NCBI GenBank assembly: GCA_965656935.1
Contig: CBFHMG010000003.1
Location: 124,001 to 188,000, forward strand
From: M30B80 sp965656935
Lineage (GTDB): Bacteria; Pseudomonadota; Alphaproteobacteria; Rhodobacterales; Rhodobacteraceae
DNA length: 64,000 nt
Reading direction: 5' to 3'
Each line of letters begins with the position of its first letter. Position 1 is the first letter of the stretch. The position numbers were made by a program, and so were the translations under genes. The notes beneath the pieces were generated by a model, which was not told the origin of the DNA, did no database searches, and saw nothing but the letters and a program-made list of their open reading frames with translations. Positions 25,565-34,212 of the stretch are shown here, one piece after another.

Positions 25565-26125
25565 GTGTCCGAACCAGCTTCCATTTCTACCGGCATTGCC
25601 TCTCGTTATGCGACCGCGATGTTTGATCTGGCCACGGAGGCGAAAGCTCTCGCCGCACTGGAAAAAGACGTCGATGCGCTGGAGGCCGCGCTTGCTGTAA
25701 GTGCCGATCTGCGCGATGTCATTTCCTCGCCAATCTACAGCCGCGATGAAGCGCAGGCCGCGATTGGCGCTGTCGCCAAGGCGATGCCCCTCAACGAAAT
25801 TTCGACGAACACGCTCTTGCTGATGGCGTCGAAGCGTAGGCTCTTTGTGCTTCCGGCCTTGTTGCGCGTGTTGCGCGACATGATCGCGGATCACAAAGGT
25901 GAAATTACTGCGGATGTGGTCTCTGCCAAGGCTTTGACCAAGACGCAGGCTGACAAACTGGCCAAATCCTTGAAGGCCAGCGTCGGCAAAGACGTGAAAC
26001 TGAATGCGACCGTTGATGAAACCCTCATCGGCGGTCTTGTTGTTAAGGTGGGCTCGAAGATGATCGACACGTCGATCCGCTCCAAGCTCAACTCCCTCCA
26101 GAACACTATGAAAGAGGTCGGATAA
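25565..26125 (+). CDS. atpH: ATP synthase F1 subunit delta
   Basis: 186 residues. The delta (OSCP) subunit tying F1 to the peripheral stalk. The N-terminal SISTGIASRYATAMFDLA and the C-terminal DETLIGGLVVKVGSKMIDTSIRSKLNSLQNTMKEV (in two parts, IGGLVVKVG and D.S.RSKL) are family signatures. I take GTG at 25565 (VSEPASIS), after AAAGGG; another GTG at 25559 would add two residues. First of five F1 genes; its TAA overlaps the atpA ATG by one base. Confidence 0.95.
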   Translation: MSEPASISTGIASRYATAMFDLATEAKALAALEKDVDALEAALAVSADLRDVISSPIYSRDEAQAAIGAVAKAMPLNEISTNTLLLMASKRRLFVLPALLRVLRDMIADHKGEITADVVSAKALTKTQADKLAKSLKASVGKDVKLNATVDETLIGGLVVKVGSKMIDTSIRSKLNSLQNTMKEVG

Positions 26126-27663
26126 TGGCGATCCAAGCAGCAGAGATTTCTGCAATCCTGAAAGACCAGATCAAAAGTTTTGGTCAGGATGCCGAAGTGG
26201 CCGAAGTTGGCCGCGTGCTTAGCGTAGGTGATGGTATCGCCCGCGTATATGGGCTCGATAACGTGCAGGCCGGTGAAATGGTCGAATTCCCAGGCGGTAT
26301 CATGGGAATGGCGTTGAACCTCGAGACTGACAATGTCGGTGTCGTGATCTTCGGCTCCGACCGTGACATCAAGGAAGGTGACACGGTCAAGCGCACAAAC
26401 TCCATCGTGGACGTGCCTGTTGGCCCTGAACTTCTGGGTCGTGTTGTTGACGGTCTTGGCAACCCGCTGGACGGCAAAGGCCCGATCAAAGCCAAGGCCC
26501 GTAGTGTTGCGGACGTGAAAGCGCCCGGCATTATTCCTCGTAAATCGGTGCACGAGCCGATGGCGACTGGCCTCAAGGCCGTTGATGCGATGATCCCGAT
26601 TGGCCGTGGCCAGCGCGAATTGATCATTGGCGACCGTCAGACTGGTAAGACAGCCGTGGCGCTCGACGCGATCCTGAACCAGAAAAGCTATAACGATGCA
26701 GCAGGCGACGACGAGAGCAAGAAGCTCTACTGCGTCTATGTCGCGATCGGCCAGAAGCGCTCGACCGTTGCGCAGCTGGTGAAAAAGCTCGAAGAAACCG
26801 GTGCGATCGAGTATTCGATCGTGGTTGCCGCGACCGCTTCCGATCCCGCACCTATGCAGTTCCTCGCGCCTTACGCGGCCACATCGATGGCTGAATATTT
26901 CCGCGACAACGGCAAGCATGCTTTGATCATCTATGATGACCTTTCCAAGCAGGCTGTTGCGTATCGTCAGATGTCGTTGCTTCTGCGTCGCCCACCCGGA
27001 CGTGAAGCCTATCCTGGTGACGTTTTCTATCTCCACTCCCGCCTGCTTGAGCGGTCTTCGAAGTTGAACGAAGAGTTCGGCTCGGGCTCCTTGACGGCCT
27101 TGCCGATCATTGAAACCCAAGGTGGTGACGTTTCGGCCTTTATTCCAACCAACGTGATTTCGATCACCGATGGTCAGGTCTTCCTCGAAACCGATCTGTT
27201 CTATCAGGGCATTCGTCCTGCTGTGAACACAGGTCTTTCGGTAAGCCGCGTTGGCTCCTCCGCTCAGACCAATGCGATGAAGACAGTTGCTGGTCCGGTT
27301 AAGCTGGAATTGGCGCAGTATCGTGAAATGGCGGCCTTCGCCCAGTTCGGTTCCGACCTTGACGCATCAACACAGCGTTTGCTGAACCGTGGTGCACGTC
27401 TGACCGAATTGATGAAGCAGCCACAATATGCGCCGCTGACCAATGCTGAGATCGTCTGTGTCATCTTTGCAGGTACCGAAGGCTTCCTCGACAAGATCGC
27501 AGTAAGTGATGTGGGTCGCTTTGAGAAAGGCCTTCTGCAGCATTTGCGTGGCAAGCATAAAGACACCCTCGATTGGATCACGAATGACGATCCGAAAATC
27601 AAAGGTGATGCTGCTGATCGACTGAAGAAAGTCATCGAAGAATTCGCTGCAGACTTTTCGTAA
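26125..27663 (+). CDS. atpA: ATP synthase F1 subunit alpha
   Basis: 512 residues, full length. Non-catalytic nucleotide-binding subunit of the F1 hexamer, cytoplasmic face of the membrane. Walker A GDRQTGKT at 169-176; the arginine finger lies in the PAVNTGLSVSRVGSSAQ segment near residue 373. Overlaps atpH by one base and is followed at 13 bases by atpG. Confidence 0.98.
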   Translation: MAIQAAEISAILKDQIKSFGQDAEVAEVGRVLSVGDGIARVYGLDNVQAGEMVEFPGGIMGMALNLETDNVGVVIFGSDRDIKEGDTVKRTNSIVDVPVGPELLGRVVDGLGNPLDGKGPIKAKARSVADVKAPGIIPRKSVHEPMATGLKAVDAMIPIGRGQRELIIGDRQTGKTAVALDAILNQKSYNDAAGDDESKKLYCVYVAIGQKRSTVAQLVKKLEETGAIEYSIVVAATASDPAPMQFLAPYAATSMAEYFRDNGKHALIIYDDLSKQAVAYRQMSLLLRRPPGREAYPGDVFYLHSRLLERSSKLNEEFGSGSLTALPIIETQGGDVSAFIPTNVISITDGQVFLETDLFYQGIRPAVNTGLSVSRVGSSAQTNAMKTVAGPVKLELAQYREMAAFAQFGSDLDASTQRLLNRGARLTELMKQPQYAPLTNAEIVCVIFAGTEGFLDKIAVSDVGRFEKGLLQHLRGKHKDTLDWITNDDPKIKGDAADRLKKVIEEFAADFS

Positions 27664-27675
27664 GGGGGCCTTGGT

Positions 27676-28551
27676 ATGCCAAGTCTCAAGGACCTAAAAA
27701 ACAGGATCGAGTCGGTCAAATCGACCCGCAAGATCACCAAGGCCATGCAGATGGTGGCCGCGGCTAAACTGCGCCGTGCGCAGGAAGCCGCAGAAGCCGC
27801 TCGGCCCTATGCCGAGAAGATGACGGCTGTTGTTGGTGGTTTGGCGGCGTCGGTTGGACAGTCCGAAAGCGCGCCGCGCCTTCTGGCTGGTACCGGCTCC
27901 GATCAAACCCAGCTTCTGGTCGTGATGACCTCGGAGCGGGGTCTGTGCGGTGGTTTCAACTCCACGATTGTGCGTCTGGCGAAGGCCCGCGTGCAGGAGC
28001 TTCTGGCCCAAGGCAAAACAGTGAAAATTCTCACTGTTGGCAAAAAAGGCCGTGAGCAACTGAACCGTGACTTTGCGGATCATATGGTTGCCCATATCGA
28101 TCTGGGTGATGTGAAGCGTGTTGGCTATGCCAATGCGGCTGACATCGCAAAAGACGTGATGGAACGGTTTGATCTGGGCGAATTCGATGTCGCCACGATC
28201 TTCTTCAACCGCTTCCAATCTGTGATCAGTCAGGTGCCAACAGCACAGCAGATCATCCCTGCCGTCTTCGAGACGAAAGGTGAGGCGACAAACGAGACGC
28301 CTTATGATTACGAACCCTCGGAAGAGGCGATCCTTGAAGATCTTTTGCCAAGTGGTGTGGCAACGCAGATTTTCACCGCCCTTCTTGAAAATGCCGCCTC
28401 GGAGCAGGGCGCGCGTATGTCTGCAATGGATAACGCAACCCGCAACGCAGGCGAGATGATCGACAAACTGACCATCGAGTTTAACCGCTCACGTCAGGCG
28501 GTCATCACCAATGAACTGATTGAAATTATCTCGGGCGCGGAAGCGCTCTAA
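27676..28551 (+). CDS. atpG: ATP synthase F1 subunit gamma
   Basis: 291 residues. Central rotor stalk. The N-terminal helix (MPSLKDLKNRIESVKSTRKITKAMQMVAAAKLRRAQ, recognisable by IxSxxxTxKITxAMxMVAAxK) and the C-terminal helix with SRQAVITNELIEIISGAEAL are typical. The mid-region SERGLCGGFNS is also conserved. 13 bases after atpA, 19 before atpD. Confidence 0.97.
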   Translation: MPSLKDLKNRIESVKSTRKITKAMQMVAAAKLRRAQEAAEAARPYAEKMTAVVGGLAASVGQSESAPRLLAGTGSDQTQLLVVMTSERGLCGGFNSTIVRLAKARVQELLAQGKTVKILTVGKKGREQLNRDFADHMVAHIDLGDVKRVGYANAADIAKDVMERFDLGEFDVATIFFNRFQSVISQVPTAQQIIPAVFETKGEATNETPYDYEPSEEAILEDLLPSGVATQIFTALLENAASEQGARMSAMDNATRNAGEMIDKLTIEFNRSRQAVITNELIEIISGAEAL

Positions 28552-28569
28552 GGAAACCGGAGACACGAC

Positions 28570-29994
28570 ATGGCAAAAGCAGTCGGTAAAATTACGCAGG
28601 TCATCGGCGCCGTCGTCGACGTGCAGTTCGAAGATCACCTGCCGGAGATCCTGAACGCTGTCACGACCGAGAACAATGGCAAAAGCCTTATTCTCGAAGT
28701 GGCGCAGCACCTCGGTGAGAACACAGTTCGCACCATCGCTATGGACGCGACCGAAGGTCTCGTTCGCGGTGCTGTAGTGACAGATACAGGCGCACCTATT
28801 CAGGTTCCGGTCGGCAACGGCACTTTGGGCCGTATCCTCAACGTCACAGGTGAGCCTGTGGACGAAAAAGGCCCGGTAGACGCGAAAGAAACACGTTCGA
28901 TCCATGGCGACGCGCCAAGCTTCGATCAGCAGTCCACCGCGACTGAAATCCTGACAACAGGCATCAAAGTGATCGACCTTCTCGCGCCCTATACCAAGGG
29001 TGGTAAGATCGGTCTGTTCGGTGGTGCGGGTGTTGGTAAAACAGTTTTGATCATGGAGTTGATCAACAACATCGCGAAGGTACACTCGGGTGTGTCCGTA
29101 TTCGCGGGTGTTGGTGAGCGGACCCGTGAGGGCAACGACCTTTACCACGAGATGATCGAATCCGGCGTTATCGTTCCCGATAACCTGCCAGACTCGAAGA
29201 TTGCACTGGTCTATGGCCAGATGAACGAGCCTCCCGGTGCGCGTATGCGTGTTGCTTTGACCGGTCTGTCGCTTGCGGAACAGTTCCGTGATGATACGGG
29301 TTCGGACGTTTTGTTCTTCGTGGACAACATCTTCCGCTTCACACAGGCTGGCTCTGAGGTGTCCGCGCTTCTTGGCCGTATTCCTTCCGCTGTGGGCTAT
29401 CAGCCAACACTCGCAACCGATATGGGCGCGATGCAGGAACGGATTTCCTCGACCAAGAACGGTTCGATCACCTCCGTTCAGGCCGTTTACGTGCCTGCGG
29501 ATGACCTTACCGACCCTGCGCCTGCGACATCCTTCGCCCACCTCGATGCGACAACCGTTCTGGATCGTGCGATCTCGGAAAAAGGTATCTATCCTGCTGT
29601 GGACCCACTTGGTTCGACCTCGCGTCTGCTTGATCCGATGATCCTTGGTGAAGAGCACTACAAAGTGGCGACCGACGTTCAGAAAATTCTGCAGCGTTAC
29701 AAATCCTTGCAGGACATCATCGCGATTCTCGGCATGGACGAATTGTCTGAAGAGGACAAATTGGCCGTTGCCCGTGCGCGTAAGATTGAACGCTTCTTGT
29801 CGCAGCCATTCGACGTGGCGAAAGTCTTCACTGGCTCTGATGGCATTCAGGTGCCGCTGGAAGATACGATTGCCTCGTTCAAGGCAGTTGTTGCTGGCGA
29901 ATACGACCACCTCCCCGAAGCGGCCTTCTACATGGTTGGCGGTATCGAGGACGTGAAAGCCAAGGCCGAAAAGCTGGCCGCAAGCGCAGCCTGA
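28570..29994 (+). CDS. atpD: ATP synthase F1 subunit beta
   Basis: 474 residues. Catalytic subunit. Walker A GGAGVGKT at 151-158, GERTREGNDLY near 183-193 with the catalytic glutamate, LFFVDNIFRFTQAGSEVSALLGR and the ATP synthase signature PAVDPLGSTS. GGAG ribosome site upstream. A long open frame on the opposite strand (28489-30171) is only a codon-bias shadow. Confidence 0.98.
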   Translation: MAKAVGKITQVIGAVVDVQFEDHLPEILNAVTTENNGKSLILEVAQHLGENTVRTIAMDATEGLVRGAVVTDTGAPIQVPVGNGTLGRILNVTGEPVDEKGPVDAKETRSIHGDAPSFDQQSTATEILTTGIKVIDLLAPYTKGGKIGLFGGAGVGKTVLIMELINNIAKVHSGVSVFAGVGERTREGNDLYHEMIESGVIVPDNLPDSKIALVYGQMNEPPGARMRVALTGLSLAEQFRDDTGSDVLFFVDNIFRFTQAGSEVSALLGRIPSAVGYQPTLATDMGAMQERISSTKNGSITSVQAVYVPADDLTDPAPATSFAHLDATTVLDRAISEKGIYPAVDPLGSTSRLLDPMILGEEHYKVATDVQKILQRYKSLQDIIAILGMDELSEEDKLAVARARKIERFLSQPFDVAKVFTGSDGIQVPLEDTIASFKAVVAGEYDHLPEAAFYMVGGIEDVKAKAEKLAASAA

Positions 29995-30006
29995 TAGGAG
30001 GGCCTT

Positions 30007-30429
30007 ATGGCCGACGCAATGAAGTTCGATCTGGTTTCGCCCGAGCGCCGTCTGGCCTCGGTCGAAGCGAGTGAAGTGCAGATCCCGGGTGCTGACGGTG
30101 ACATGACGGCCATGGCCAACCATGCTCCAACAATCACCACGCTGCGTCCGGGTGTTCTTAAGGTTACCCATGCGGGTGGCGTTGATGAATATGTGGTCAT
30201 TGGCGGCTTTGCCGATATCTCACCTGCAGGTGTTACCGTTCTGGCCGAACGCGCCTTGCCGCGCGCTGAGGTCTCCAAAGAGCTGTTCGCCGAATGGGTC
30301 GAGGAATATCGCGCGGCCCATGAGGCTGCGAAAGATGGCTTCGAGAACCAGCCTGGTCCTGTTGATGATGCGGCAAAGCTTCTGTCTGATATGGTTGCGC
30401 TTGGCGATCATATTCAGATCGGAAACTGA
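30007..30429 (+). CDS. atpC: ATP synthase F1 subunit epsilon
   Basis: 140 residues. Beta-sandwich N domain (MKFDLVSPERRLASVEASEVQIPGADGDMT in pieces: FDLVSPER, PGADGDMTAM.NHAP) and short helical C part. It inhibits ATP hydrolysis by F1 and joins gamma to the c-ring. A strong AGGAGG stands 6 bases upstream. Last gene of the F1 operon; a strong terminator follows 30 bases later. F0 genes are absent, as usual for alphaproteobacteria, where they form a separate operon. Confidence 0.95.
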   Translation: MADAMKFDLVSPERRLASVEASEVQIPGADGDMTAMANHAPTITTLRPGVLKVTHAGGVDEYVVIGGFADISPAGVTVLAERALPRAEVSKELFAEWVEEYRAAHEAAKDGFENQPGPVDDAAKLLSDMVALGDHIQIGN

Positions 30430-30458
30430 GCTACATTCCATCTTAGGATAATGCTTTC

Positions 30459-30493
30459 AAAGCCCCCGCAGACCGCGTGTCTTCGGGGGCTTT
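30459..30493 (+). terminator. Terminator of the atpHAGDC operon
   Basis: AAAGCCCCCG (30459-30468) pairs with CGGGGGCTTT (30484-30493); the 15-base loop contains a further AGAC/GTCT pairing. Followed by CTTATTG, a moderate T run. Confidence 0.9.
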
Positions 30494-30566
30494 CTTATTG
30501 TTAACTACTTTTTGCTTGGACTGGGTCCAATTGATCCTTAGGTAGAAGAAAACAGGCAAAATCAGT

Positions 30567-30917
30567 ATGAAGCAGCTAAACGCAAATAGTGTTGGTATTG
30601 ATCAAGGGTCGCGCATCCTGTTCTCGGATTTCGAGGAAGGAGGCGTGATGTGGACGGGTGAAGGCCCCCGTGAAGCCCGGTTTCCAACCGAATTCGGCAA
30701 GCCCTATAAAACGCCTCCCGTGGTGCATGTATCCCTCACCATGTGGGATACGGATGGCAAGACCAATCAGCGCGCGGATCTCAAGGCCGAGAATATAACC
30801 GAAACCTCATTCGAGATCGTTTTCAAAACATGGGGCGATAGCCGCGTGGCGCGGGTCCGTGCGGATTGGATGTCCATTGGCGAGTTGTCCAATGAGGATG
30901 ACTGGCAGCTTTACTGA
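30567..30917 (+). CDS. H-type lectin domain protein
   Basis: 116 residues, a single H-type lectin (discoidin I C-terminal-like) domain: the core is GSRILFSDFEEGGVMWTGEGPRE, then KTPPVVHVSLTMWDTD, FEIVFKTWGDSRVARVRADWMSIGE. In eukaryotes such domains bind N-acetylgalactosamine as trimers. There is no signal peptide, so it would be cytoplasmic or exported by another route. Located between atpC and prs with its own short upstream region. Ligand unknown. Confidence 0.8.
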   Translation: MKQLNANSVGIDQGSRILFSDFEEGGVMWTGEGPREARFPTEFGKPYKTPPVVHVSLTMWDTDGKTNQRADLKAENITETSFEIVFKTWGDSRVARVRADWMSIGELSNEDDWQLY

Positions 30918-30926
30918 CGCTTAGTC

Positions 30927-30946
30927 AGGGCCGCCGTAGCGGCCCT
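30927..30946. terminator. Bidirectional terminator between lectin gene and prs
   Basis: AGGGCCGC-CGTA-GCGGCCCT, a perfect 8-bp stem with a tetraloop in the 37-base convergent gap. TCTTGCG on the right and a weaker T content on the left. Confidence 0.7.
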
Positions 30947-30954
30947 CTTGCGCT

Positions 30955-31983
30955 TTAGCGGCCATACATGCCGTTGGGATAGAGCCCCTCATAGATCGGT
31001 GAGAGCGTCTTCGTATCAAACAGCGACGAAACGCTGGTGCCGTTCCAGATATTCAGAATAGCTTGGGAGAACATTGGCGCTGTTGGCACGATGCGGATGT
31101 TCTTGCAGGCCTTTACTTCATCAGTGGGTTCGATCGTGTCTGTGATGACGAGCGCTTTCATCACCGAATTCGTGATCCGCTCCACTGCGGGCCCCGATAG
31201 AACACCATGGGTGATATAGGCATGCACTTCGGTCGCGCCATGCTCAACAAGGACCTCTGCTGCTTTGCACAAGGTGCCGGCCGTGTCGCAGATGTCATCG
31301 ACTATAAGGCATTTCTTGCCGCGGACATCACCGATCACGGTCATCTCGGCAATCTCGCCTGGTTTTTCGCGGCGTTTATCCACGATCGCGAGGGGGGCGC
31401 CGATGCGCTGTGCCAACTCGCGTGCGCGGGCGACGCCGCCCACATCCGGTGAAATCACCATCACATCGGATACATCGCCTTCGAATTGGTGCAGGATATC
31501 GAGCGCGAAAATGGGGCTGGCATAAAGGTTGTCCACGGGGATGTCGAAAAAGCCCTGAATCTGGGCTGCATGCAGGTCCATCGTCAAAACGCGCTCAATG
31601 CCGCCCTCGGCAATGAGATTGGCCACCAGCTTGGCCGAGATAGGCGTGCGCGCCTTTGTGCGGCGGTCCTGACGGGCATAGCCGAAATAAGGGATCACGG
31701 CGGTGATACGGCTGGCCGAGGAACGTCTGAGAGCATCGGAGATGATCAACAGCTCCATCAGGTTGTCATTGGCAGGCTTTGAGGTTGGCTGGACGATGAA
31801 CATATCTTCGCCGCGGACATTCTCGTAGACCTCGACGAAAATCTCTTGGTCGTTGAAACGCTCAACCCGCGCATCAACCAGATCGACCGCCAAACCTCGA
31901 TGCATCGACATGCGTCGTGCCATTGCTTCGGCCAGAGTTCGGTTTGCATTTCCGGAGATCAGTTTAGGGTCGCTGGCAGCCAT
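30955..31983 (-). CDS. prs: Ribose-phosphate pyrophosphokinase
   Basis: 342 residues. Makes PRPP from ribose 5-phosphate and ATP for purine, pyrimidine, histidine, tryptophan and NAD synthesis. FNDQEIFVEVYENVRGEDMFIVQPT, YFGYARQDRR (ATP binding), MDLHAAQIQGFFDIPVD and the PRPP-binding VDDICDTAGT are intact. I use the ATG at 31983 (MAASDPKLISGNANRTLA) behind GGAACACC; the open frame has 13 more codons upstream. It feeds hisC, purE/purK and nadE-type pathways also seen in this window. Confidence 0.96.
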   Translation of the reverse strand: MAASDPKLISGNANRTLAEAMARRMSMHRGLAVDLVDARVERFNDQEIFVEVYENVRGEDMFIVQPTSKPANDNLMELLIISDALRRSSASRITAVIPYFGYARQDRRTKARTPISAKLVANLIAEGGIERVLTMDLHAAQIQGFFDIPVDNLYASPIFALDILHQFEGDVSDVMVISPDVGGVARARELAQRIGAPLAIVDKRREKPGEIAEMTVIGDVRGKKCLIVDDICDTAGTLCKAAEVLVEHGATEVHAYITHGVLSGPAVERITNSVMKALVITDTIEPTDEVKACKNIRIVPTAPMFSQAILNIWNGTSVSSLFDTKTLSPIYEGLYPNGMYGR

Positions 31984-32083
31984 ATCTTTGGTGTTCCTTG
32001 TCGTGTTGGTTTGGGCCCCCAATGCCCGTTGACACCCACTATCATCCGACTACCGTCTTCGCAAAGTCAAAAGGGAGCGGCTG

Positions 32084-32683
32084 ATGGCCCATATCGATTA
32101 TTACTTCGCGACCTTGTCGCCCTATACCTATCTCTCGGGGCAGCGGCTGGCGGAGGTTTCGGCCAAGCATGGCTGCGCGGTCACCTTCAAGCCCTTGGAC
32201 ATTATGGCGCTTTTCGCACGCACGGGCGGCACGCCCCCCAAGGACAGGCATCCGTCGCGGCAGGCTTACCGTCTACAGGACCTTGTGCGCAGCGCGAAGA
32301 AAACAGGCTTTGCCCTGAACGAAAAACCGATGTTCTGGCCCACCAACCCCGCGCCATCCTCTTTTGCGATCATCTCGGCGCAGAAGGCGGGCGGGGGTGA
32401 TTTGGGTGTTTTGGTGCATGCGCTGACCCGATCTGTTTGGGCCGATGAAAAGGATATCTCGCAAGATGAGGTGATCCGCGCCTGTTTGGAAGAAGCAGGA
32501 TTTGATCCCGCTTTGGCCGATCGCGATATGTTGGCCAGCGCCGAAGAATATGGCCGCAATCTCGAAGATGCGGTGAATTCAGGCGTCTTCGGCGCACCCT
32601 TCTATGTGGTCGATAATACCGCGCATTTCTGGGGCCAAGACAGGATCGAAGACCTCGATCTGTATCTCGCTGGCAAGCTTTGA
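32084..32683 (+). CDS. 2-hydroxychromene-2-carboxylate isomerase family (DsbA/GST-kappa fold)
   Basis: 199 residues. Thioredoxin-like fold with a helical insert, of the DsbA-like HCCA isomerase / glutathione S-transferase kappa family. IDYYFATLSPYTYLSGQRL at the start carries the glutathione-activating Ser/Thr of the family, and GVFGAPFYVVDN near residue 165 is the cis-proline region. Many such genes occur outside naphthalene degradation, so the actual substrate is unknown. GGAG lies six bases before the ATG. Divergent from prs. Confidence 0.85.
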   Translation: MAHIDYYFATLSPYTYLSGQRLAEVSAKHGCAVTFKPLDIMALFARTGGTPPKDRHPSRQAYRLQDLVRSAKKTGFALNEKPMFWPTNPAPSSFAIISAQKAGGGDLGVLVHALTRSVWADEKDISQDEVIRACLEEAGFDPALADRDMLASAEEYGRNLEDAVNSGVFGAPFYVVDNTAHFWGQDRIEDLDLYLAGKL

Positions 32684-32697
32684 TCTGAAAAAGCGGA

Positions 32698-32715
32698 CGG
32701 CCCGCGCGCGGGCCG
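32698..32715. terminator. 18-base perfect palindrome between convergent genes
   Basis: CGGCCCGCGCGCGGGCCG is a perfect dyad in the 33-base gap between the isomerase and ltaE stop codons; a GC-rich hairpin likely to end transcription from both sides, though T tracts are poor (AAAAAG on the left only). Confidence 0.6.
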
Positions 32716-32716
32716 C

Positions 32717-33769
32717 TCAGCCGCGCCAGAGCGCTGTGATCTGATCGACGCTGTCCTTGCTGCAGGACCAATCGGTCACCAAGCGGCACAGGATGAGCTC
32801 ATCATCCGGTCCTTCCAGCGTGGCGGAGAAGGGGAAGAGGTAATATTGCGCCCCTGCCTCCATCGCGCGGCGATGCGCGGCGCGGGGAAGTTCTGCAAAA
32901 ATCATGTTCCCCGCAGGCTCATGGGCCAGCTTTGCACCTGGAAGGGCGCGGATTGCTTCGGCCAGCGTGGCGCAATGGGCGTTCGCGTCCTGCGCCAATT
33001 CCAGCCACAGCCCGTCGGTGACATAGGCATCCATTTGCGCTGACATGTATTTATGCTTGGACCACAGATGCGCCCCCCGTTTGCGGCGCAATTCCATTTC
33101 CCATGATTGGGCAGGGTCAAAAAAGATCACGGCTTCCACGGCCATGCAGCCGTTCTTGGTGCCGCCAAAGCTGACGGCATCAATGCCTGCTTTCCACGTC
33201 ATCTCGGCGGGTGTGCAGCCAAGTGCGGCACAGGCATTGGCAAATCGCGCGCCATCAAGATGGGTTTTGAGGCCGAATTCCTTGGCGACATCTGTCAGGG
33301 CCTTGATCTCGGCCAAGCTATAGGCGGTGCCCACTTCGGTGATATTGGTGATCGTCACGGGGCCACGCTGGACCCCGTGAACACCCTTATCGCCCGTTTG
33401 AAGGATAGCCGCGCGCAAACCCTCAGGCGTCATTTTCGCATCTTCGCCGTCAACCAAGGTCAGCTTGGCCCCATTGGAGTAGAACTCAGGCGCGCCGCAT
33501 TCATCCATTTCCACATGGGCGACGCGGTGGCAGAAAATCGCATCCCAAGGATTTGCCAGACATGCCAGCGCCAGTGAGTTCGCGGCTGTCCCAGTCGAGA
33601 CCAGATGCACGCTGGCCTCAGGCGCTTCAAAAAGGGCGCGCAGCTTGGCGGTTACATCGGGCATGATCGGATCATTGCCATAGGGCATCGCATAGCCTTC
33701 ATTGGCGCGCATGACAGCCTCCATTACCTTTGGATGGGCGGGGCCTGTGTTGTCGGATGCAAAGATCAT
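32717..33769 (-). CDS. ltaE: Low-specificity L-threonine aldolase
   Basis: 350 residues, PLP fold type I. Splits L-threonine or allo-threonine to glycine and acetaldehyde. FASDNTGPAHP at the start, the cofactor Asp in HLDGARFANA (D172) and the Schiff-base lysine K205 in SFGGTKNGCMAVEA. First residues overlap the ycgN stop by four bases, so it is translated third in a ribF-ycgN-ltaE operon. Confidence 0.93.
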   Translation of the reverse strand: MIFASDNTGPAHPKVMEAVMRANEGYAMPYGNDPIMPDVTAKLRALFEAPEASVHLVSTGTAANSLALACLANPWDAIFCHRVAHVEMDECGAPEFYSNGAKLTLVDGEDAKMTPEGLRAAILQTGDKGVHGVQRGPVTITNITEVGTAYSLAEIKALTDVAKEFGLKTHLDGARFANACAALGCTPAEMTWKAGIDAVSFGGTKNGCMAVEAVIFFDPAQSWEMELRRKRGAHLWSKHKYMSAQMDAYVTDGLWLELAQDANAHCATLAEAIRALPGAKLAHEPAGNMIFAELPRAAHRRAMEAGAQYYLFPFSATLEGPDDELILCRLVTDWSCSKDSVDQITALWRG

Positions 33770-34212
33770 GTTCCGGGTTCCTCGATGATATAGTCTTCCC
33801 AGTCTTCTTCGGGGATTTCGAATTCGGGCACGGTTATGCCACGGATCGAGATACCCGCCTCATGGACCGTCTCGGGATCACCCGACACCAAAGGGTGCCA
33901 CCAATGCAAGGGCTTGCCTTCATGCAGCAAACGGTAGGCGCAGGTTTCGGGCATGAAATAGGCGACATCCCCCATCGTCTTGGGGGTCAATTGGATGCAT
34001 TCGGGAACGAGGCTTTTGCGGATGTCATATTGCCCGCAGCGGCAGCTTTGATCATCAAGCAGGCGGCAAGCCACGCGGGTCAGGGCCACTTCGCCCGTGT
34101 CTTCATCTTCAAGCTTGTTGAGGCAGCATTTCCCGCAGCCATCGCACAGGGCTTCCCATTCCTGCGCTGTCATTTTGGCCATGGGGACAGTTTCCCAAAA
34201 CTGCTTTCTCAT
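33766..34212 (-). CDS. YcgN family cysteine-cluster protein
   Basis: 148 residues. YcgN (UPF0260) family with its cysteine set: CDGCGKCCLNK (about 23-33), CRLLDDQSCRCGQY (about 49-62), then CIQLTPK and CAYR. The family is thought to bind a metal or iron-sulfur cluster; its role is unknown. The start overlaps the ribF stop (ATGA) and the end overlaps ltaE. An internal ATG at 34182 (MAKMTAQEW) may be the true start, as homologues often begin close to it. Confidence 0.85.
   Translation of the reverse strand: MRKQFWETVPMAKMTAQEWEALCDGCGKCCLNKLEDEDTGEVALTRVACRLLDDQSCRCGQYDIRKSLVPECIQLTPKTMGDVAYFMPETCAYRLLHEGKPLHWWHPLVSGDPETVHEAGISIRGITVPEFEIPEEDWEDYIIEEPGT

Noticed and set aside
28489..30171. 560-codon open frame on the minus strand across atpD
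   Set aside because: Shadow of the strongly biased atpD codons; no ribosome site, no family resemblance.
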